Assembly: GCA_948567375.1 (NCBI GenBank)
Contig: OX419755.1
Location: forward strand, 75,414,931-75,478,930
DNA from: Lunularia cruciata
Lineage: Eukaryota; Streptophyta; Marchantiopsida; Lunulariales; Lunulariaceae
Length of the DNA stretch: 64,000 bases
Direction of reading: 5' to 3'
Made by a program: the position numbers and the translations under genes. This document shows, piece by piece, positions 12,101 to 25,900 of the stretch; within the stretch, counting starts at the first letter, position 1, and the number at the start of each line of letters is the position of its first letter. Below the pieces are notes generated by a model. That model did no database searches, was not told the origin of the DNA, and saw only the letters and a list, made by a program, of their open reading frames with translations.

Positions 12101-13572
12101 ATATTTATTGACGGTCCCAAATAGAATCACAGGTACATCACATGACAACTCAAGCAAGGCACTAGACATGAAATATGTCTTGCCTGATGAGATGCAACGC
12201 AGCATGTCCATTGTGCGACAGGAGTGTCAAAGCATGTAAAAGCTGGACCTGAATAGTTATCAGATCCTCCTTGGTAAAAGGTTCGTCTGTAAGAAGCTCC
12301 CTCCAGTTCTTCGTCTTCAGATTGAGCTCTTTGATGGCCTGCGCGCAACATACATTCAGAGACACAGGCAATTAGAACCAAAAAAGATATGAATTTGTGA
12401 TGAAACATGTAAACAGATGTAGAGAAGCCTTTTCAAGAAAATCAAGACAGGGTCTAATTGAATGCGTATTTCGCTACAGTCATGAACCAACCAAGGTGAT
12501 AATAAAGAACGAAAAAACAACATCAAGTGGTATTCGAGACGTGCGGTGCGACGCCTATACTTATTAATCACTAGTGACTGAAGAAATATCAAAGGCAGAA
12601 AGAAGGTCTCTGCGGAAGAACAGCAAGTCGCAGAGAACATCTGGGACAGTTGATCAATTACCTCGTACGAGAATACATTTCCAGTTGTTTTAACAGCTAT
12701 AATGTGAGTGTATTCTGTGAAGACCTTGTGCAAAACAGGGCATTGATATTCTCCTGTGAGAGGAAAATTGATGTCAACAAACGTCAATAAACGCATGACT
12801 AGTAACCACTAAAAGTAACAAGTAAACTACCATGCCCCTAAAGACTACACAAGACAGTCTTTGACGCTACTTTCGAGATTAAGAAGTTCACATAAGCAAA
12901 AACCCTACCTTCAGAGTTCTTGTGGAACTGCAACTTTATTAGCTCCTTCAGTGCGAGGGGCAATCCTGTCACAGGATTCTTCCCATACTTCATAATGTAG
13001 GGCACAATGTATCTGCACACATTCGAATCTAAATAACATTTAAAACCACGCTACTATACGAAAGGACTCAAGTGATTCCCAAAGTACGTGCAAGAACTTA
13101 GTAGACGGCAATTTTCCTAAAATGACGATGTATCAGAGATGTTTTAGCACGGAACACACAGCAGCTGTAAGTAGGTCTGATTCAAGCAAATGGGCACCAC
13201 TTACAGTATGTCGAAGACGTGACCCTCGGCAGTGCACACTGGATCCTCAAAAGGTACAAAAGTCAACCTGCCACCACAGTCAGTCAGCAGGAAAGCTTCT
13301 GAATCCTTTTCACAAGTTCTAGCTAATAAGCAAGTAATTTGTCATACGGATGTATTGTCCGTTTACCTTACTCAACTTCAAACACAGATAGAATTTGCAC
13401 CATGCAACAAAGAATTGGTTTACAAATGGTCTGGAAGTGCTTACGCGCAGCAGTAAAACGGCAACCGCTTGAAAGGTGTACGCAAGTCCCGAGATTTCGC
13501 ACCACCCCATTCTGTCGCCCACTCTGTTTTGGTAATGAACATTCGATCCTTGCTATGTTGCTTTTTCCCCAT
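9140..13572 (-). CDS. CYP65: U-box cyclophilin, CYP65/PUB49 (PPIL2 family), 11 exons, 592 aa
   Basis: Nuclear spliceosome-associated protein combining an N-terminal U-box (E3 ligase type) with a cyclophilin domain. Exons (minus): 13572-13445, 13267-13205, 13012-12909, 12753-12662, 12338-12249, 11791-11716, 11465-11107, 10953-10697, 10191-9903, 9727-9614 and 9346-9140. Junctions are GT-AG and frames join exactly, giving 592 residues against about 595 in Arabidopsis. The protein starts [12 protein letters not shown]. The U-box begins near residue 37 (LPFYCCALTF) and lacks RING cysteines. A second U-box-like segment, ECPV-type (EYQCPVL), follows. A charged and Ala-rich linker leads to the cyclophilin domain at about 345-490, with catalytic Arg387 (FHRN), Phe392 and Gln395 (FMLQGG). 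The position of the drug-binding Trp of cyclophilin A is His453. The tail is acidic and then basic, ending NFSCW. The start codon matches the family N terminus. Confidence 0.95.
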
Positions 13573-14102
13573 CGCGACGTCTTCTAAATACGCACTGGAA
13601 TCTGATTATGCAAAGTCAAGGAATTTGTACACAGTATGCACCTCGAAATCGTCGTCCCACGGCAGAATCCCTAACAAGAACGCAAAAATTCCTGCGAGTC
13701 CTTCCACAAGTTTGACATAAGAATTTCACAATCCGCACTAATTTTTCTGGCGTCAAAATTGTTTTAAGCTGGAAGCTTTTCGCACTCCACCACCTTGATG
13801 AAGTGTGTGAGAAAAACTGGACTCGTGTGACTAGTCATCAAAGATAGTGCTGTAGCAAAGCTGCTCACTGCTTCCCTAATAAGATGTTTCCGAAAACTTT
13901 CTTTCCCCACTCTTACTTCCCGGTCAGTTAAACTGCTGTGCACTTTCTCTGTTTCCCGCATCACCTACACCACCCGGAGGCCAAGGCGAACAATATTTAG
14001 CGGTCCGGTTCTCTTCTATCTTGTGGAGTGAGAAAACTCATTTTCATTTTCAAGGTTGCTCTGAGAATACAAGATACACACCTGGCAGGACCTTTAAATA
14101 GA
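13573..14102. other. 5' flank of the cyclophilin gene
   Basis: About 530 bp between the cyclophilin start codon and a truncated retroelement tail. It should hold the promoter and leader of the minus-strand gene. No certain TATA box or transcription start can be named. Confidence 0.45.
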
Positions 14103-14385
14103 GAAGAAGGGGACCGCGTAGGAAAAAAGAAGGATGGGAAGACCCCATCAAGCCGCACAAAGGAAGGAAAAAAAAGTAACACGGGGCTAAGCCCCAAAAG
14201 AGTATATATGAGAAATTTGCATTCCCGCACCTAAGATATTCTAGGTATGCAAGTCGGCCGCTCTACACACAACTACACAACTGGAGCATTCGAGGAAACA
14301 TCATCTAATGTGATTGCTCTCCTATGGATTGCACCCGCCACTACCATTTGTAAAGCTATGGATGGATAGGTGGTCGATCTTCTGG
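14103..14385 (-). mobile_element. Truncated 3' end of the non-LTR-type retroelement (copy 2)
   Basis: About 285 bp matching the reverse complement of 38540-38813. Shared landmarks, in order, are gaaggatgggaagacc, catcaagcc, gggctaagcccca, gagaaatttgca, cacctaagatat, and tgtgattgctctcctatg followed by gattgca. The last stretch of the coding frame is recognisable in both copies (AIHRRAITL). The 3' end is at 14103 and points toward the cyclophilin gene. This is a 5'-truncated copy; no flanking duplication was identified with confidence. Confidence 0.85.
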
Positions 14386-17300
14386 ACGTTTGTATTTTAA
14401 CAGGACTACGTACCAGTGCTATGTACACTCTCTATCCGTAACTAATATTAACTACTCAATCAGTGTTAATCCAGTGTGCATACTTAATCAATATTAAATC
14501 ATAATTAGTGTCATTCAACACAAATAGAGACCTGGGGGAAAATTAGAAGATAAGCATTAATTGACAATAACTTTTGTATCTTCTTTGTAGAGGGTGTTGT
14601 CATGATATATTTGAAAATAATCTTGTTTGGAGAGTCTTCTAACATTACTTATATAGTATATGGAATATTGGTATAAATATTCACTTTAGAATTGAAAATT
14701 AATCTCAAATTGAATATAAAAAAGTGTGAACCCAAGATCTCAACAAAGAAAATCTTCATGCTAACTTATTCTTGTGCTTTGTTTTGTGATTTGTATATCA
14801 TAAACTAACATTCATAGTCTTTATTGTAGAGTTCCTCTACTTTAATTGTTTCAGTATGTTGTTTATATGTTTAATTAACACTTAATGAGTTCATTTCGAA
14901 CTTTATATAGAGGTGTGTGTGTAATTTATTTCAATCCTTTCTAATTTGGATTCTTAAATACTAGTATCTTACCAATTCGAAAGATGATCCAAAATGCACT
15001 AAATATTACAGAAAAAAAAAAGAATGTAGCAGTGCTAGCTCTCTAAAGAAAGCACTAAAAAATGGCAGAAACGTTTACGTTCATGAAAACCTAAATTCCG
15101 CAAGGCAAATTTAGTTTGTGCTAGACTAGAACGTTCTTATAGACATAGACCAACCTATAAATGGGACATAACACATAACAGAATTTAGTCTATTTTTTAT
15201 GCTTTGATATTTAATATATGTTGGGTCGGAAATTTACCCGTAGGTTGGAAATTTTCAAGTTTATGAATACTCCTAAACATCATTTGAGTGTTTATAATCT
15301 CAAGTTCTCGCCTCAATTCCCTAAACAAGCAACAATTTAGTTTTAAGATTAAGTGATCATATGATACACGCAAGGCAAGATGTATAACTAGTACTCTATT
15401 AAATGTTGAAATTTACTTAGAAGGTTTAATGAGGACTAGGTATATGATAAATTCTTGATGATAATAAAGAAATTAATACCTTTGTTTGGTTAAATGAATA
15501 GAAAGTGTTCGTATCCAATAACATCTAATTAAATGAAAAAATTTCAGTATAATCTTTCTTCGATTGTAAACATCAGTCCTCAATAAGATTTCGAGAAAAC
15601 TAATGCATTTTATATTATATAAAGAGACACATTAAAAAGAAAAACAATATCAGGAAAATTTACTATAAAATTCAAAATTTTACTAAATATTATAAAGTTC
15701 AACATGCTATCTTCAACATATGAATAAATTTCAAGAAAAAATATACTCTTAACTATAAAAAGGAAATGGGTTAATTTGGGGACATGCTTCTTAGAAAGAG
15801 TACATGGATAGACAAAGTTCTCTAGAAAATGAAAAGAAATTATATTTTATAAAAAAATTATAAACTTATTGAAATTAATGATTCTATTAAAGAGAAATTC
15901 ACATAAATATCCATAACAAATACAAAACTACTCCTAACAAATTTTTATTTGAAAATATATCCTTGGTGGTGGGTGAAAAAGTGGTTCTATGAGAAATGGT
16001 CTGCAACTATTTCACTACTTGTGTGCTCCATTGTTTCACCATCCACACCACATCATATTGCATCCTCATACCGAAACAACAACCAAACATCAACTTTGTC
16101 TAAGGTGCAAGATACAACAATGTAAGTGAAATGCTACCTCATATTGCTTTAACATGGCATTCATGCTTTCAAGGTACAAGTGATGATATAGAACTATGTA
16201 ATCGATAGACACTTTAAGTTGAAGGTATGATCATGAAGTCCAAAATCTGAGTAGCTCATTGCAAATGAGTTACATGCATGCCCACTTATGTTTGTCTCTT
16301 TTATAAGTTATCAAGTTTTATACTACACTAAACAGTGGGTTGCACTTCTGATAATTGTAATTATGAATTTTACATTGTTTAGCTATGTTTACAATCCATA
16401 CCATTTACAACATTCACACAAGCAGAGGACAAACCACCTCAAGATGTTGTAAAGGATGTTGTAAATATGCTTATTGATAACATCCTTTCACAAGCAAATG
16501 CTAAGAGCATTATGTTGGTCTAGACCATTTGTATCAATTGTTTGTATAGCTTTTTTTCTTGTACTTTGTATCAATTTCTGGAGTCTTGTTCACTCTTGGG
16601 TATTAGTAGAACACACTTGAAGAGCAAATACCTTGGGATACTACAATAATGTGAGTATCAATGCGAGTACCTTATTTCAAACATTGTTGAGGCATTCAGT
16701 ACATGAACTTTAGATGCACTTGAATTCCCCTTCCTCTAAATAGTTGAGCTCATATATTGGAAGTTAATGTGTTGGTTTATGGAGCAATGCATAAAAACCA
16801 TAACATGCAAATTCTATCTCATTCCTTCAACCAAGAAATGGGTCCAATTTACAATCAATCATACACAAAGGTACCAAGTCATCCACGTAAGTACCACAAA
16901 ACAAATCAAATGCTTATTTCAACTTTCAAGTAAGGTTGTCAATCTCTAAACAAATAATTCTACTTACCAATCTTTTCTATTTTGTTTTTGCAACTTAATG
17001 TACATCACTTTGCAAAAAAATGCTTTGTTGTGGAATCCTATAAAAACGTGGACAATAAAACTATCCATCCAATCCCTTACAAAAGGCAAATAGGAAGATG
17101 TTATGCTTGATATTGAGACAATAACTACGATGAGAACAACATATACCTTTTGCCTCCCTTCAAAGACTTAGAAATACTCATTGTCTCTTTGGTCACTATA
17201 AGACAAAGAACATTCATCAAGAAGAAGAAAGTTGCAAGATCAGACAAGTATATTAGAAAATAGATAATGACTTAAGGGGTATATTTGCTAATAAATTTGT

Positions 17301-17870
17301 GTTAAGTGTATTTTAGCCATTTTACATTTGTTAAGTGCATTTATGTAAAATTTCCTTTATTAAATAATATGGTTGCCACATTTTATCCCTATAGTACAAT
17401 CCTTTAATTATTATCTATTCTTCTTGTCTTTTTTACAATTTTATTCACTTTTATATTATTATATTAAAAAATTATTAAGAAGTAATAACAACACCTTCTT
17501 TTTCATATCATAGATAATGCAGGCTAAAATGGGCGTGAGCTCATCCTTTCACTTAGAGTCTACGGAGGTATTTAGAAAAGGAATTCCCCAAGGATCTAAA
17601 ACAATGAGGTATTTTCTCTAATTTTCACTGAGTTAAATTGAAAAAAATCAGTTTAATTTATAGAATATTATTTTAACCACTTTACTTAATATGTATGGAT
17701 TGGTAATAAAATTAATGGTAAGTTATTGAGATTGGTATTGCTTTATTTAGGTATAAAATTTATCAAATACACCTTTTTATTCATTTAAAGACAAATTTTA
17801 GTACACAAGAAATTAATATTTAATACATATAAAGGTAAATCACAATTCACAAACAAGTATAAATGTTAAG
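14386..17870. other. AT-rich DNA, no gene recognised
   Basis: 3.5 kb of AT-rich sequence with only short frames. No transposase, polymerase or host domain was recognised on either strand. It probably consists of older, unrecognisable repeats. Confidence 0.5.
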
Positions 17871-18613
17871 TTGTTAATATAACAACCATGTGTCATTCAA
17901 ATTTGTAATTATGTAATAAGAACCAATCTATCCACAAGTATACAAGTTGAAGATGGCTAAAATTGAGATAAAGTGTCACAAAGATGACAATATTTATCTT
18001 TTGTATTTAACCTCTTGGGTAAAGTCATTCCTAAAAGAAGGTAAAGCAACCATTTGGCTCATTGCAAAAGACAAAATCACCAATAATCATGCTTTCTAAA
18101 TATTTAATTCAAAGGATTCTTGAACGTGATGATTCACTTGTAACAAAGTTCACTTTGCCTTGGATTCCCATGTTACCCACTTAACAAAATCTGTTCCATT
18201 CAGTGTTATTGAGTTGCTTGTGCCATTTGAGTTTTTTTTTTTGCATTATGAGCTTTGTAATCCTACAAGATCAACTTGACTTGAGGTACTACATATTATA
18301 TCTTAGAATGCACATATGAAGTGGAGGTAGGAAATTTGAGGATCCTATCATCCTAAAAATTATGTTTGTGAGTAGTGTTTTACTTTTCCTAAAAGGCACA
18401 ATGTCATAAGAATCTTGAATGAACACAAAGCTTAATCTTATAAATTAGTGTTATTGTATGATACTCCAAGTGTTGGGTAGCCTATCAACATATTGTTCTT
18501 GACCTTTGCATAGCCTCTAGAGTTTTCTACTCTAGTTCTACAAAAATGATTCTACTCACTCAAGTGTTTTTTCTCTTACATCAAGTTTCCTCACCCATAC
18601 TCAATTAAGCATG

Positions 18614-19351
18614 TGTAATACTCCGAGGACAAGAGAAGAGAGAGAAACACAAATTACACACTAAACATTTGGTGCCCCAAAGGAGCACCTTCTCTTTATT
18701 ATATAGACAAAGAGGATCTCCTCCAAGGAAGCTCCACCATAGGATTAGGCTCACAGATAGGTGACATGTCAGCAAGCTCCACCCTTGGATTACTTACTTG
18801 GATGGGTGACATGTCGGTCTAGGTCCTATCTGGTTGGTCAAACAAGCTTTGATTGGAGGGAATCTTTTAGGGAATCTTCTTGTAGGAGTCTCCGAATCAC
18901 GTAAGGTACTATTGGAAAGCTCTCCACGAGACAAATTAGGGGGGAAGGAAGGCCAACCTTTCCTCTATTGGGGGGAGGGGGGGTCTGCACATTTTTGAGG
19001 CCTAATTCATCTGTTTAGGCCTCCGAAATTGCCTTCAAAGATTTCAGTCATATTTTGGTTCATACTCTATTAGTAAAAGTCCCCTTTTGGTGATACTTCT
19101 TTCTGATCTGTTTAGTTCATCATGTGTAAAATTCTTCCAAATGTTACCAAACCAATTCTCATATTTAAATCATATGTCTAGCTATTGGTTCTAAGGTTCT
19201 CAAGTCTATTTTGGTTTTTGCTCTATTAGTAGAAGTACTCTTTTGGTGATACTTCTATCTGATCTATTTTCACCATCATGTATAACATCATTTTAGATGT
19301 TACCAAACCAAATTTCACATCTAGATCATATGGCTAGCTCTTGGTATTATA
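18614..19351. mobile_element. Solo LTR (738 bp) with 5-bp target duplication
   Basis: Inserted into element X copy A. The flanking gcatg occurs at 18609-18613 and again at 19352-19356, while copy B has a single uninterrupted gcatgtaatcactcat at the same place. The termini are nearly perfect inverted repeats, TGTAATAC at the start and GTATTATA at the end, so the usual final CA has become TA. An internal TATA-like attatatagac lies at about 18698. Inside, a degenerate 156-bp tandem duplication begins at about 19052 and 19208. No coding region is present, as expected after recombination between two LTRs. The parent family is not identified. Confidence 0.82.
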
Positions 19352-20574
19352 GCATGTAGTCATTCATACAAAATGTAGACTAATACACATACACCAACTC
19401 AAGAGTCTTAATGGTATAAACTTTATTTATTGCAAAAGAAGAATTCATCAAATAGATGTGGCAAACATTTGCCCTTAACCTTTTATACAATTTCTACCTA
19501 ATCACAAAGAAATCCAATGGCTACAAAGTATTAAAGAACCACTAATTACATTTAACCCTCACTAATCTTATCTTAATTGTATCGTAATCTTATCTTATGT
19601 AGGCAAGGTCCATGTGGAATGACCACCTCAACCTCTTGTCATTTATTGCTAGCTTCTTAGTCAATAGGCTAACACAAGGCTAATGTATTGTATCTTGTCC
19701 AACTATGTATGAATTATGTACAAGTATAAAGGGTCTTGCACTACAATTATAAAATCTTCCCTAACTATGAGGTCAGTTCGAGTTGTTCTAAATAAAGTCT
19801 TATCACTCATCCATTTCAAAAGCAAGTAGCTTTTGCAAAAAATTGCCTTTGCTCTTACAAATTGGACAAGCAATACAAGTTCCTTCTTATATCCTACAAC
19901 TTCTCTTACTAAGCTAGTCTGTACCTTTTGGAATTTCAAGTTAGTGTGGCTTTGCAACTTATTAGACAATGCCTTGAGTTGATTTTTTGTATAGACTTTC
20001 CTCTCCAATATATCAATTTGTGTTCATAAATCCTTCATCTTTGTACCTTGGAGTTCTCATTGACAATGCATTCCAATTGGTTTAGAAGTTGAGTTGCCAT
20101 ATGCTTGATTGTTGTAAGCGACCATGTCCATTTGTTCTATAGATTGGTTTGTTCAATTAAGAGTTTTTCAACAACTCATCTCATATTTTCATTTATTGCT
20201 TTTCCTCCTTTCTTTCTAGCATTTGAGCCTTGTGTCAAGGTCTTGGATACAAAGATTGGTTAACTTCTTAAAATTCTTGTATCATGTTTCCATCATCATT
20301 GCCTTTGTGCAAGCCTCATCTAGCTTAGTATGTAGTGATAATAATGCATCATCTCATGCTCATAATTTTTCTTTGTGTTGGTTTTGTTCCTAAAAGACCT
20401 TTGCATCAAGTTTATCAACTTCTAATTTCAGTTGTCATATAACTACCTCATTCTACTCTTATCATAAGAATTTGTCTTTTTGGAATTTCTCTAGTATTCT
20501 ATCCTTCTCCTTTGAAGAGTTTACTTCTTCTTCAACCCACTTCTTGGCTTTATTCATGTAGTAGACCAATGAGA

Positions 20575-20997
20575 GAAATATGAGAATGGATGGCCAAGTC
20601 ATATTGAAACTCTCAATTATTGGGAACTTTGAATGCCTAACATGAGCTTGGGCTTTGGTATTTATAGTGAAGCAACACAAGGCTCTTGAGAAGCTCCCAA
20701 GTAAGCTTTCCTCTCAAAGTAGTGTTCTTGGAGTACAAGCTAAGCTATCCAAGAAGCTACCAAGGAAGCTTCCTACTAGAAGCCTCCTACTTGGTATACA
20801 AGCTCAGTTAACCATTAACTTGATGTGCAAGTTACCAAATCCTTGGCAGGTACCTATAAGCTTCACACTAAGAAGCTTCCAAAGTGCTTCTAGACATTTG
20901 ACCAAGAAGTTTCCTAGATACTTCTAGAACATTCTTTGAAATTCCTAACTATATTTGGCTTTTGTTACTAACTTGTCTACTAACTTTATATTATAAT
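20575..20997 (-). mobile_element. Solo LTR of the chromovirus family, inverted
   Basis: Reverse complement of the LTR at 21676-22170. It shares caagagccttgt, tataaataccaaagccc, caagctcatg-taggcatt and gttctagaagtatctagg, and carries the gaagctt-rich repeats. The TATA box (tttata on plus) is at 20661-20666. Copy B of element X runs straight through this position, so the LTR was inserted after X. The outer boundaries are approximate, and no target duplication could be assigned. Confidence 0.72.
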
Positions 20998-21675
20998 ATT
21001 TCAATTCATTGCAAAGGAAGGCATTCTCCTTGGTAGTTGTTTGGGCCAGCTTGTGTAGGTATTGTATGAGCATTGCAATGTTCGTATAGTAGGATAAAGT
21101 TCCCAATAAAATGGCATAAACTCCTCTAAGACCCTTATCATTGGCATCACAATATTGACAATGTATACCGCCATCAATCATAAGAGTGAGTTGTTGTTGT
21201 ATTTCAAACAACATTGTAAGTCCTTATTGTGTTGGTGATCCTTGTATGTTCATTGTTTTCCAACCATTGGCCAATATGCTAATCCTTAGGATCCTTCCTT
21301 GTCCCCTCATGGGTTGTGGCCATATTGTCAACCATATTGGCATTTTCTCTCTCCACCTACAATCTCCCACCTATAAAAACTTCTTCCTTTAATTTCTGCA
21401 CTTTGTCTTCAATAGGTAGTTGCAGTTGGCATTCTTGCTCAATGGGACTTTCTTGGGAAGACTTGGACTCATTGTCATTGGTACCTCTATTGAGATCAAC
21501 AATGTTGAATGCTTTTGTTGATGTGAAGAGAAGAGATCTCCAAATTTTTGTGTTTGGGTTTCTTGTTGGTTTCTTTAGTTTGGAACTAGAGATATTTTTC
21601 TCCTCTTTTTTCCTTGTCTTCCACTTTTTCAAAGATACTCTCATATTTTCATTGTTTGTTGTTTGGAACAATTTT

Positions 21676-22170
21676 TGTAACAATATGGAGTTTATAGACG
21701 AGTTAGTTGAGAATACAAAAGTAGCAAATATGCAAAATTAGCCAAGAATTATAAGAATGTTCTAGAAGCATCTAGGAAACTACTTGGTACCTTCCAAGTA
21801 TTGGGTGATGTGTATACCAAATGGTGACTTCTAGGAAGAAGCTTTTTGGAAAGCTTCTTGGCTAGCTTAGCTTGCATGCCAAGTATGTGGCTTCTAAAAG
21901 GAAGCTTCTTAGGAAGCTTCTTGACTAGCTTAACTTGCATGCCAAGTATGTGGCTTCTAAAAGGAAGCTTCTTGGGAAGCTTCTTGACTAGCTTAACTTG
22001 CATGCCAAGTAGATGGCTTCTAGAAGGAAGCTTCTTGGTTAGCTTAACTTACATCTAAGAAGGCAGCTTCTAAGAAGCTTCCTAAGAAGTTTCTCAAAAG
22101 CCTTGTATGTTCTCTATAAATGCCAAAGCTCAAGCTCATGCTAGGCATTCAAAGTTTCCTTCATTCAAGA
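21676..22170 (+). repeat. Chromovirus 5' LTR
   Basis: Starts tgtaacaatatggag. The U3 part contains a 63-bp tandem array. A TATA box (tataaa) lies at 22115-22120, followed by the conserved caagctcatgctaggcattc. Similarity to the other LTR ends near 22170. Confidence 0.8.
21840..22060. repeat. 63-bp tandem array in LTR U3
   Basis: About three and a half units. The marker catgccaagta falls at 21875, 21938 and 22001, exactly 63 bp apart, each with gcttctaaaaggaagcttct. Because 63 is a multiple of three, both strands show repetitive open frames; these are not taken as genes. Confidence 0.9.
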
Positions 22171-22979
22171 GTCCCAAGGCAAGAATCTCTTGGGTATAGT
22201 GGAGACTTTTGTGTTTGATTGTGAATGTTATTTTGAAGCTACAAATCTTCAAGATGATCGGAGATAAATTCTCTTGGCTTCAAGGCAATTGGATGGAGTG
22301 GCAAAACTATGGTGGCAATTCTGAGTGGAGCAAATTGAATGGAAGTTTTTTATGCCAATCTTGACATGGGAAGAATTCAAGAGCACAATAATTGGGAGAT
22401 TACAAGCTATAAAGTTACACAAGATAGATTGTCAAAATTGAATTGGCAAATTGGTTCTATGAGAAGCTACATCATTCAATTCTAGAATACAATAATACAA
22501 TTTCTAGATATATTGGAAAGTGAAGCACTTGATTGATTTTTGAGGTGCTTGAAGTCATGTACCAAATTGAAAGTGACCATTGGGAGCCTGAACACTTGGA
22601 AGAAGCCATGTTGTTGGTTGAGTGCTTTGTTTCCTTGGTTGTGATAACTTTGTCTTTACCTCAACTTTCATAAAACCTACTAACACACTACGCATGGATC
22701 TAGGAACTAACACCAATGGAGATTGATGCGGTCCAATGGATACCACTTGGCATTGTAGATAGAGAAAGATTATGACAAAATGGTGATTACTTTTATTATT
22801 ACCAAATTGGACATTGCATTGTTGAATCTCCACTCAAGAATGGATGACCTTGATAAATTACCCAAATTGAGTTTATGGAGCATGATGATCAAGTAAATGA
22901 AGAATCTCAATAGGAGTGTTCAACTCATCTATTGAGAACTTGATTAGTTCCAATGGGATTGAAGGCTCGAGAGAATTGC

Positions 22980-25900
22980 ATGTCCATGTAATTATCAAAG
23001 GAATTAGGTATTTCTATTAAGAAAGTAATTCAAGCAAGTAGATGGATGATGGAAGATGGTAGAAAGGGTTCTACATTCCTTACCTCACATTCTATTACAT
23101 TCAAAATTGGGAAGGAATATTTGGAGTGTATGAGATTTGTAGTGGTACCTCTACATTATGATGTCATTTTAGGTTTGGCTTGGCTTGAACATCATAAGGT
23201 TCATTTTGATTAGACTCGACAATAAATTCAAGTACAATACCAAGGTACAAATTACCAATTAGTTTATCTTGCACCTTTGAGTAAGACACCTAAGAATAGT
23301 TAGTGCTAAGATAAAAAAAATTATTAGTAAAATAGCTATACAGCAAGCTCTGGAGGAAGATATTCATTATTTTGGTTGTGAATCAAGTAGATTGTGCATG
23401 GAGAATCTGATGAGGGCCAAAATCCTCATCAAGAAATGGTTGATCAAATAGTTAAGTAGTTTGTAGATGTATTTCTAGATGATCTGCCAAAGGTGTTACC
23501 CTCCGATTGTGATATACCTTTCAAGATTGAGTTATTACCAATAAGTATTCCAATGAATAGACCAATCTATCATCTCTCACCAAAGGAGTTAGAAGAGCTT
23601 CAAACAACATTGATAAAGTTGTTGGAGAAGGATTTCATATGATAAGTGCATCTCCTTGGAGAGCACTAATGCTACTTGTTCCAAAGAAGGATGGATGACT
23701 TCACTTTTGTATTGATTATCGTGGCCTCAATAAACTAATAATGGAAAATGCATATCCCTTATCTCAAATTGATTACTTGCTAGTTCAATTGAGTGGAACA
23801 CAATAATTCTCTAAGCTGAATCTCCAAAGCAGCTATTGGTTGATTCTCATTGATAGAGAGGATGTGCAAAAGGTTACCTTTTGCACAAGGCATGGGCATT
23901 TTGAAAAGAGAGTTCTACTTTTTGGGCTCACTAATCCTTTGGCAATCTTCATGGATAAGATGATTAGGTGTTAGATAGGCTATTAGATTGATAGGTGGTG
24001 GTGTTCTTTGATGATATTTTAATCTATAGCAATACAAAAGCAAAACACCTAAATCACATATGAGAAGTCCCAAGATGACTATATCATTGGAGATTTTACT
24101 ACAAGAAGTAAAAGTGTGCCTTTTGGCATAAGGGAGTTATCTTCTTGAAGGGGATCAAGATAGAAGAATAGAAAATCAAAGCCATTACTAATTGGCCTAC
24201 TCCAAAGGATGCTATAAAAGTGCAATGAATTTTATAGATTGGCAAATTTTTATTGCTATTATGGTTCATCTACTACTATGCTCATGTGGCAAAATCATTG
24301 ACCAATCTCTTGGGGAAGACCTCAAGCTTTGAGTGGACCACCAAGCATAAAGAAGTATTCTAAAAGCTGCACCATATGGTGTCTTCAAGACATATTCTGC
24401 AACCATAAGATCCTCAACTACCTTGTGTGGTTGATTTTGATGTTTCTAACTCTACCATTGGAGTTGTGTTGCAATAAGAACCTCCAGAAGGGTTACATCC
24501 CATTGCTTTTTTGTCTTGCCAAATAAACACTACAAAAAATAATTGCTTTTTTCAAGATCAAGAACAACTAGCAATGGTATATGCCACTAAGGTATGGAGG
24601 CATTACCTCTTGGTAAAACAAGTGATCATATGAACCAATCACAAACCCTTGTTGTAGACATTACATTTGGAGCACATGAAGAGTAAACATAATCTATGCA
24701 AAGAACAACTACAATTTTTTGACATCAATCTTGAATACAAACCTCATAGGTTCCATGTCATCCTTGATGCCCTATCGTGACAACTTGATTTGAAGACTCT
24801 TCCTCTCATCATAATAGCAATTACGATAGTGACACTTGACTCAAAAGTCCAAATCAAGTTTAGAACTACTTTACAACATGACCCCTTCTTTCAAATGGTA
24901 CAAGATCATCTTGTAGCACACAATAAGGAATACAACACCTTCTATTTCAAGGAAGGCCTTCTATTGCATGAGAACCAGATCTATGTTCTAGCCAAAGGTG
25001 ATCTATGACTTGGGTGCCGTTAAGAAACCCATGACTTACCAATTGTTGGTCACATGGGTGTGGACAAGACCTTGGTGTACCATACAATGCCAATGGTGGT
25101 GGCTCAACATGGCACAAGAGGTTCAAGAGTTTGTTTAATCTTGTGAGAGATTCCAACACAACAAGGCCATTAACCAAAAATAGAGTGGACTCCTTCAACC
25201 ACTTTCCATCCCATCTGCTCAATAGGAACACATGAGCTTAGATCTCATCACACCCTTGGCTAAGACAAATCAACATCACACAACAATCATGGTGTTTGTG
25301 GATAACCTTAATAAGCAAATACATTTGGCACCAACCTTGGATATAGTAGATGTTCCAACATTGGCTCAAATTTACTTTGAAAATGTCTTCACACATCATG
25401 GGATGCCTCATATACTCATCTTTGATCGTGATCCCTAATTCACCAAAAATAATTGGCAAGCACTCTTCTAACTAGTCAACACCAAGCTTGCTTTGTCCAT
25501 GGCCTATCATCCTCAAATTGATGGACAAACCAAACATGCAAATTGCATCTTGGAGGATATGCTTATGTTTTGGTCAACATTCACTATACCAATTAAGATG
25601 AATGCTTTGTAGTTGTTGAGTTTCCTTATAATAATTCTAAGCATGCAAGCACCACATTCTCTCTCTCTTTCTTTAATTTTGGCCAAAACCCACTTGCTCC
25701 AGATTTTTTTCTTTCTCTTCCTCCATCTCATGTACTCCATACTTCTACCTTCTTGACCATAATATCCCAATCCCTATAAAAAGCTAAATCTCATCTCTTA
25801 TTGCTCAAAATCATCAAAAATAATGATTGTACCAACATCATTATGATCTCACCTTTCAACTTGGCGATAAGGTCAAACTTTCTTCTAGTAACCCAACCCT

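Noticed and set aside
21749..22058. Repetitive open frames on both strands in the LTR
   Set aside because: They arise because the tandem unit is 63 bp, a multiple of three; they lie in a U3 region.
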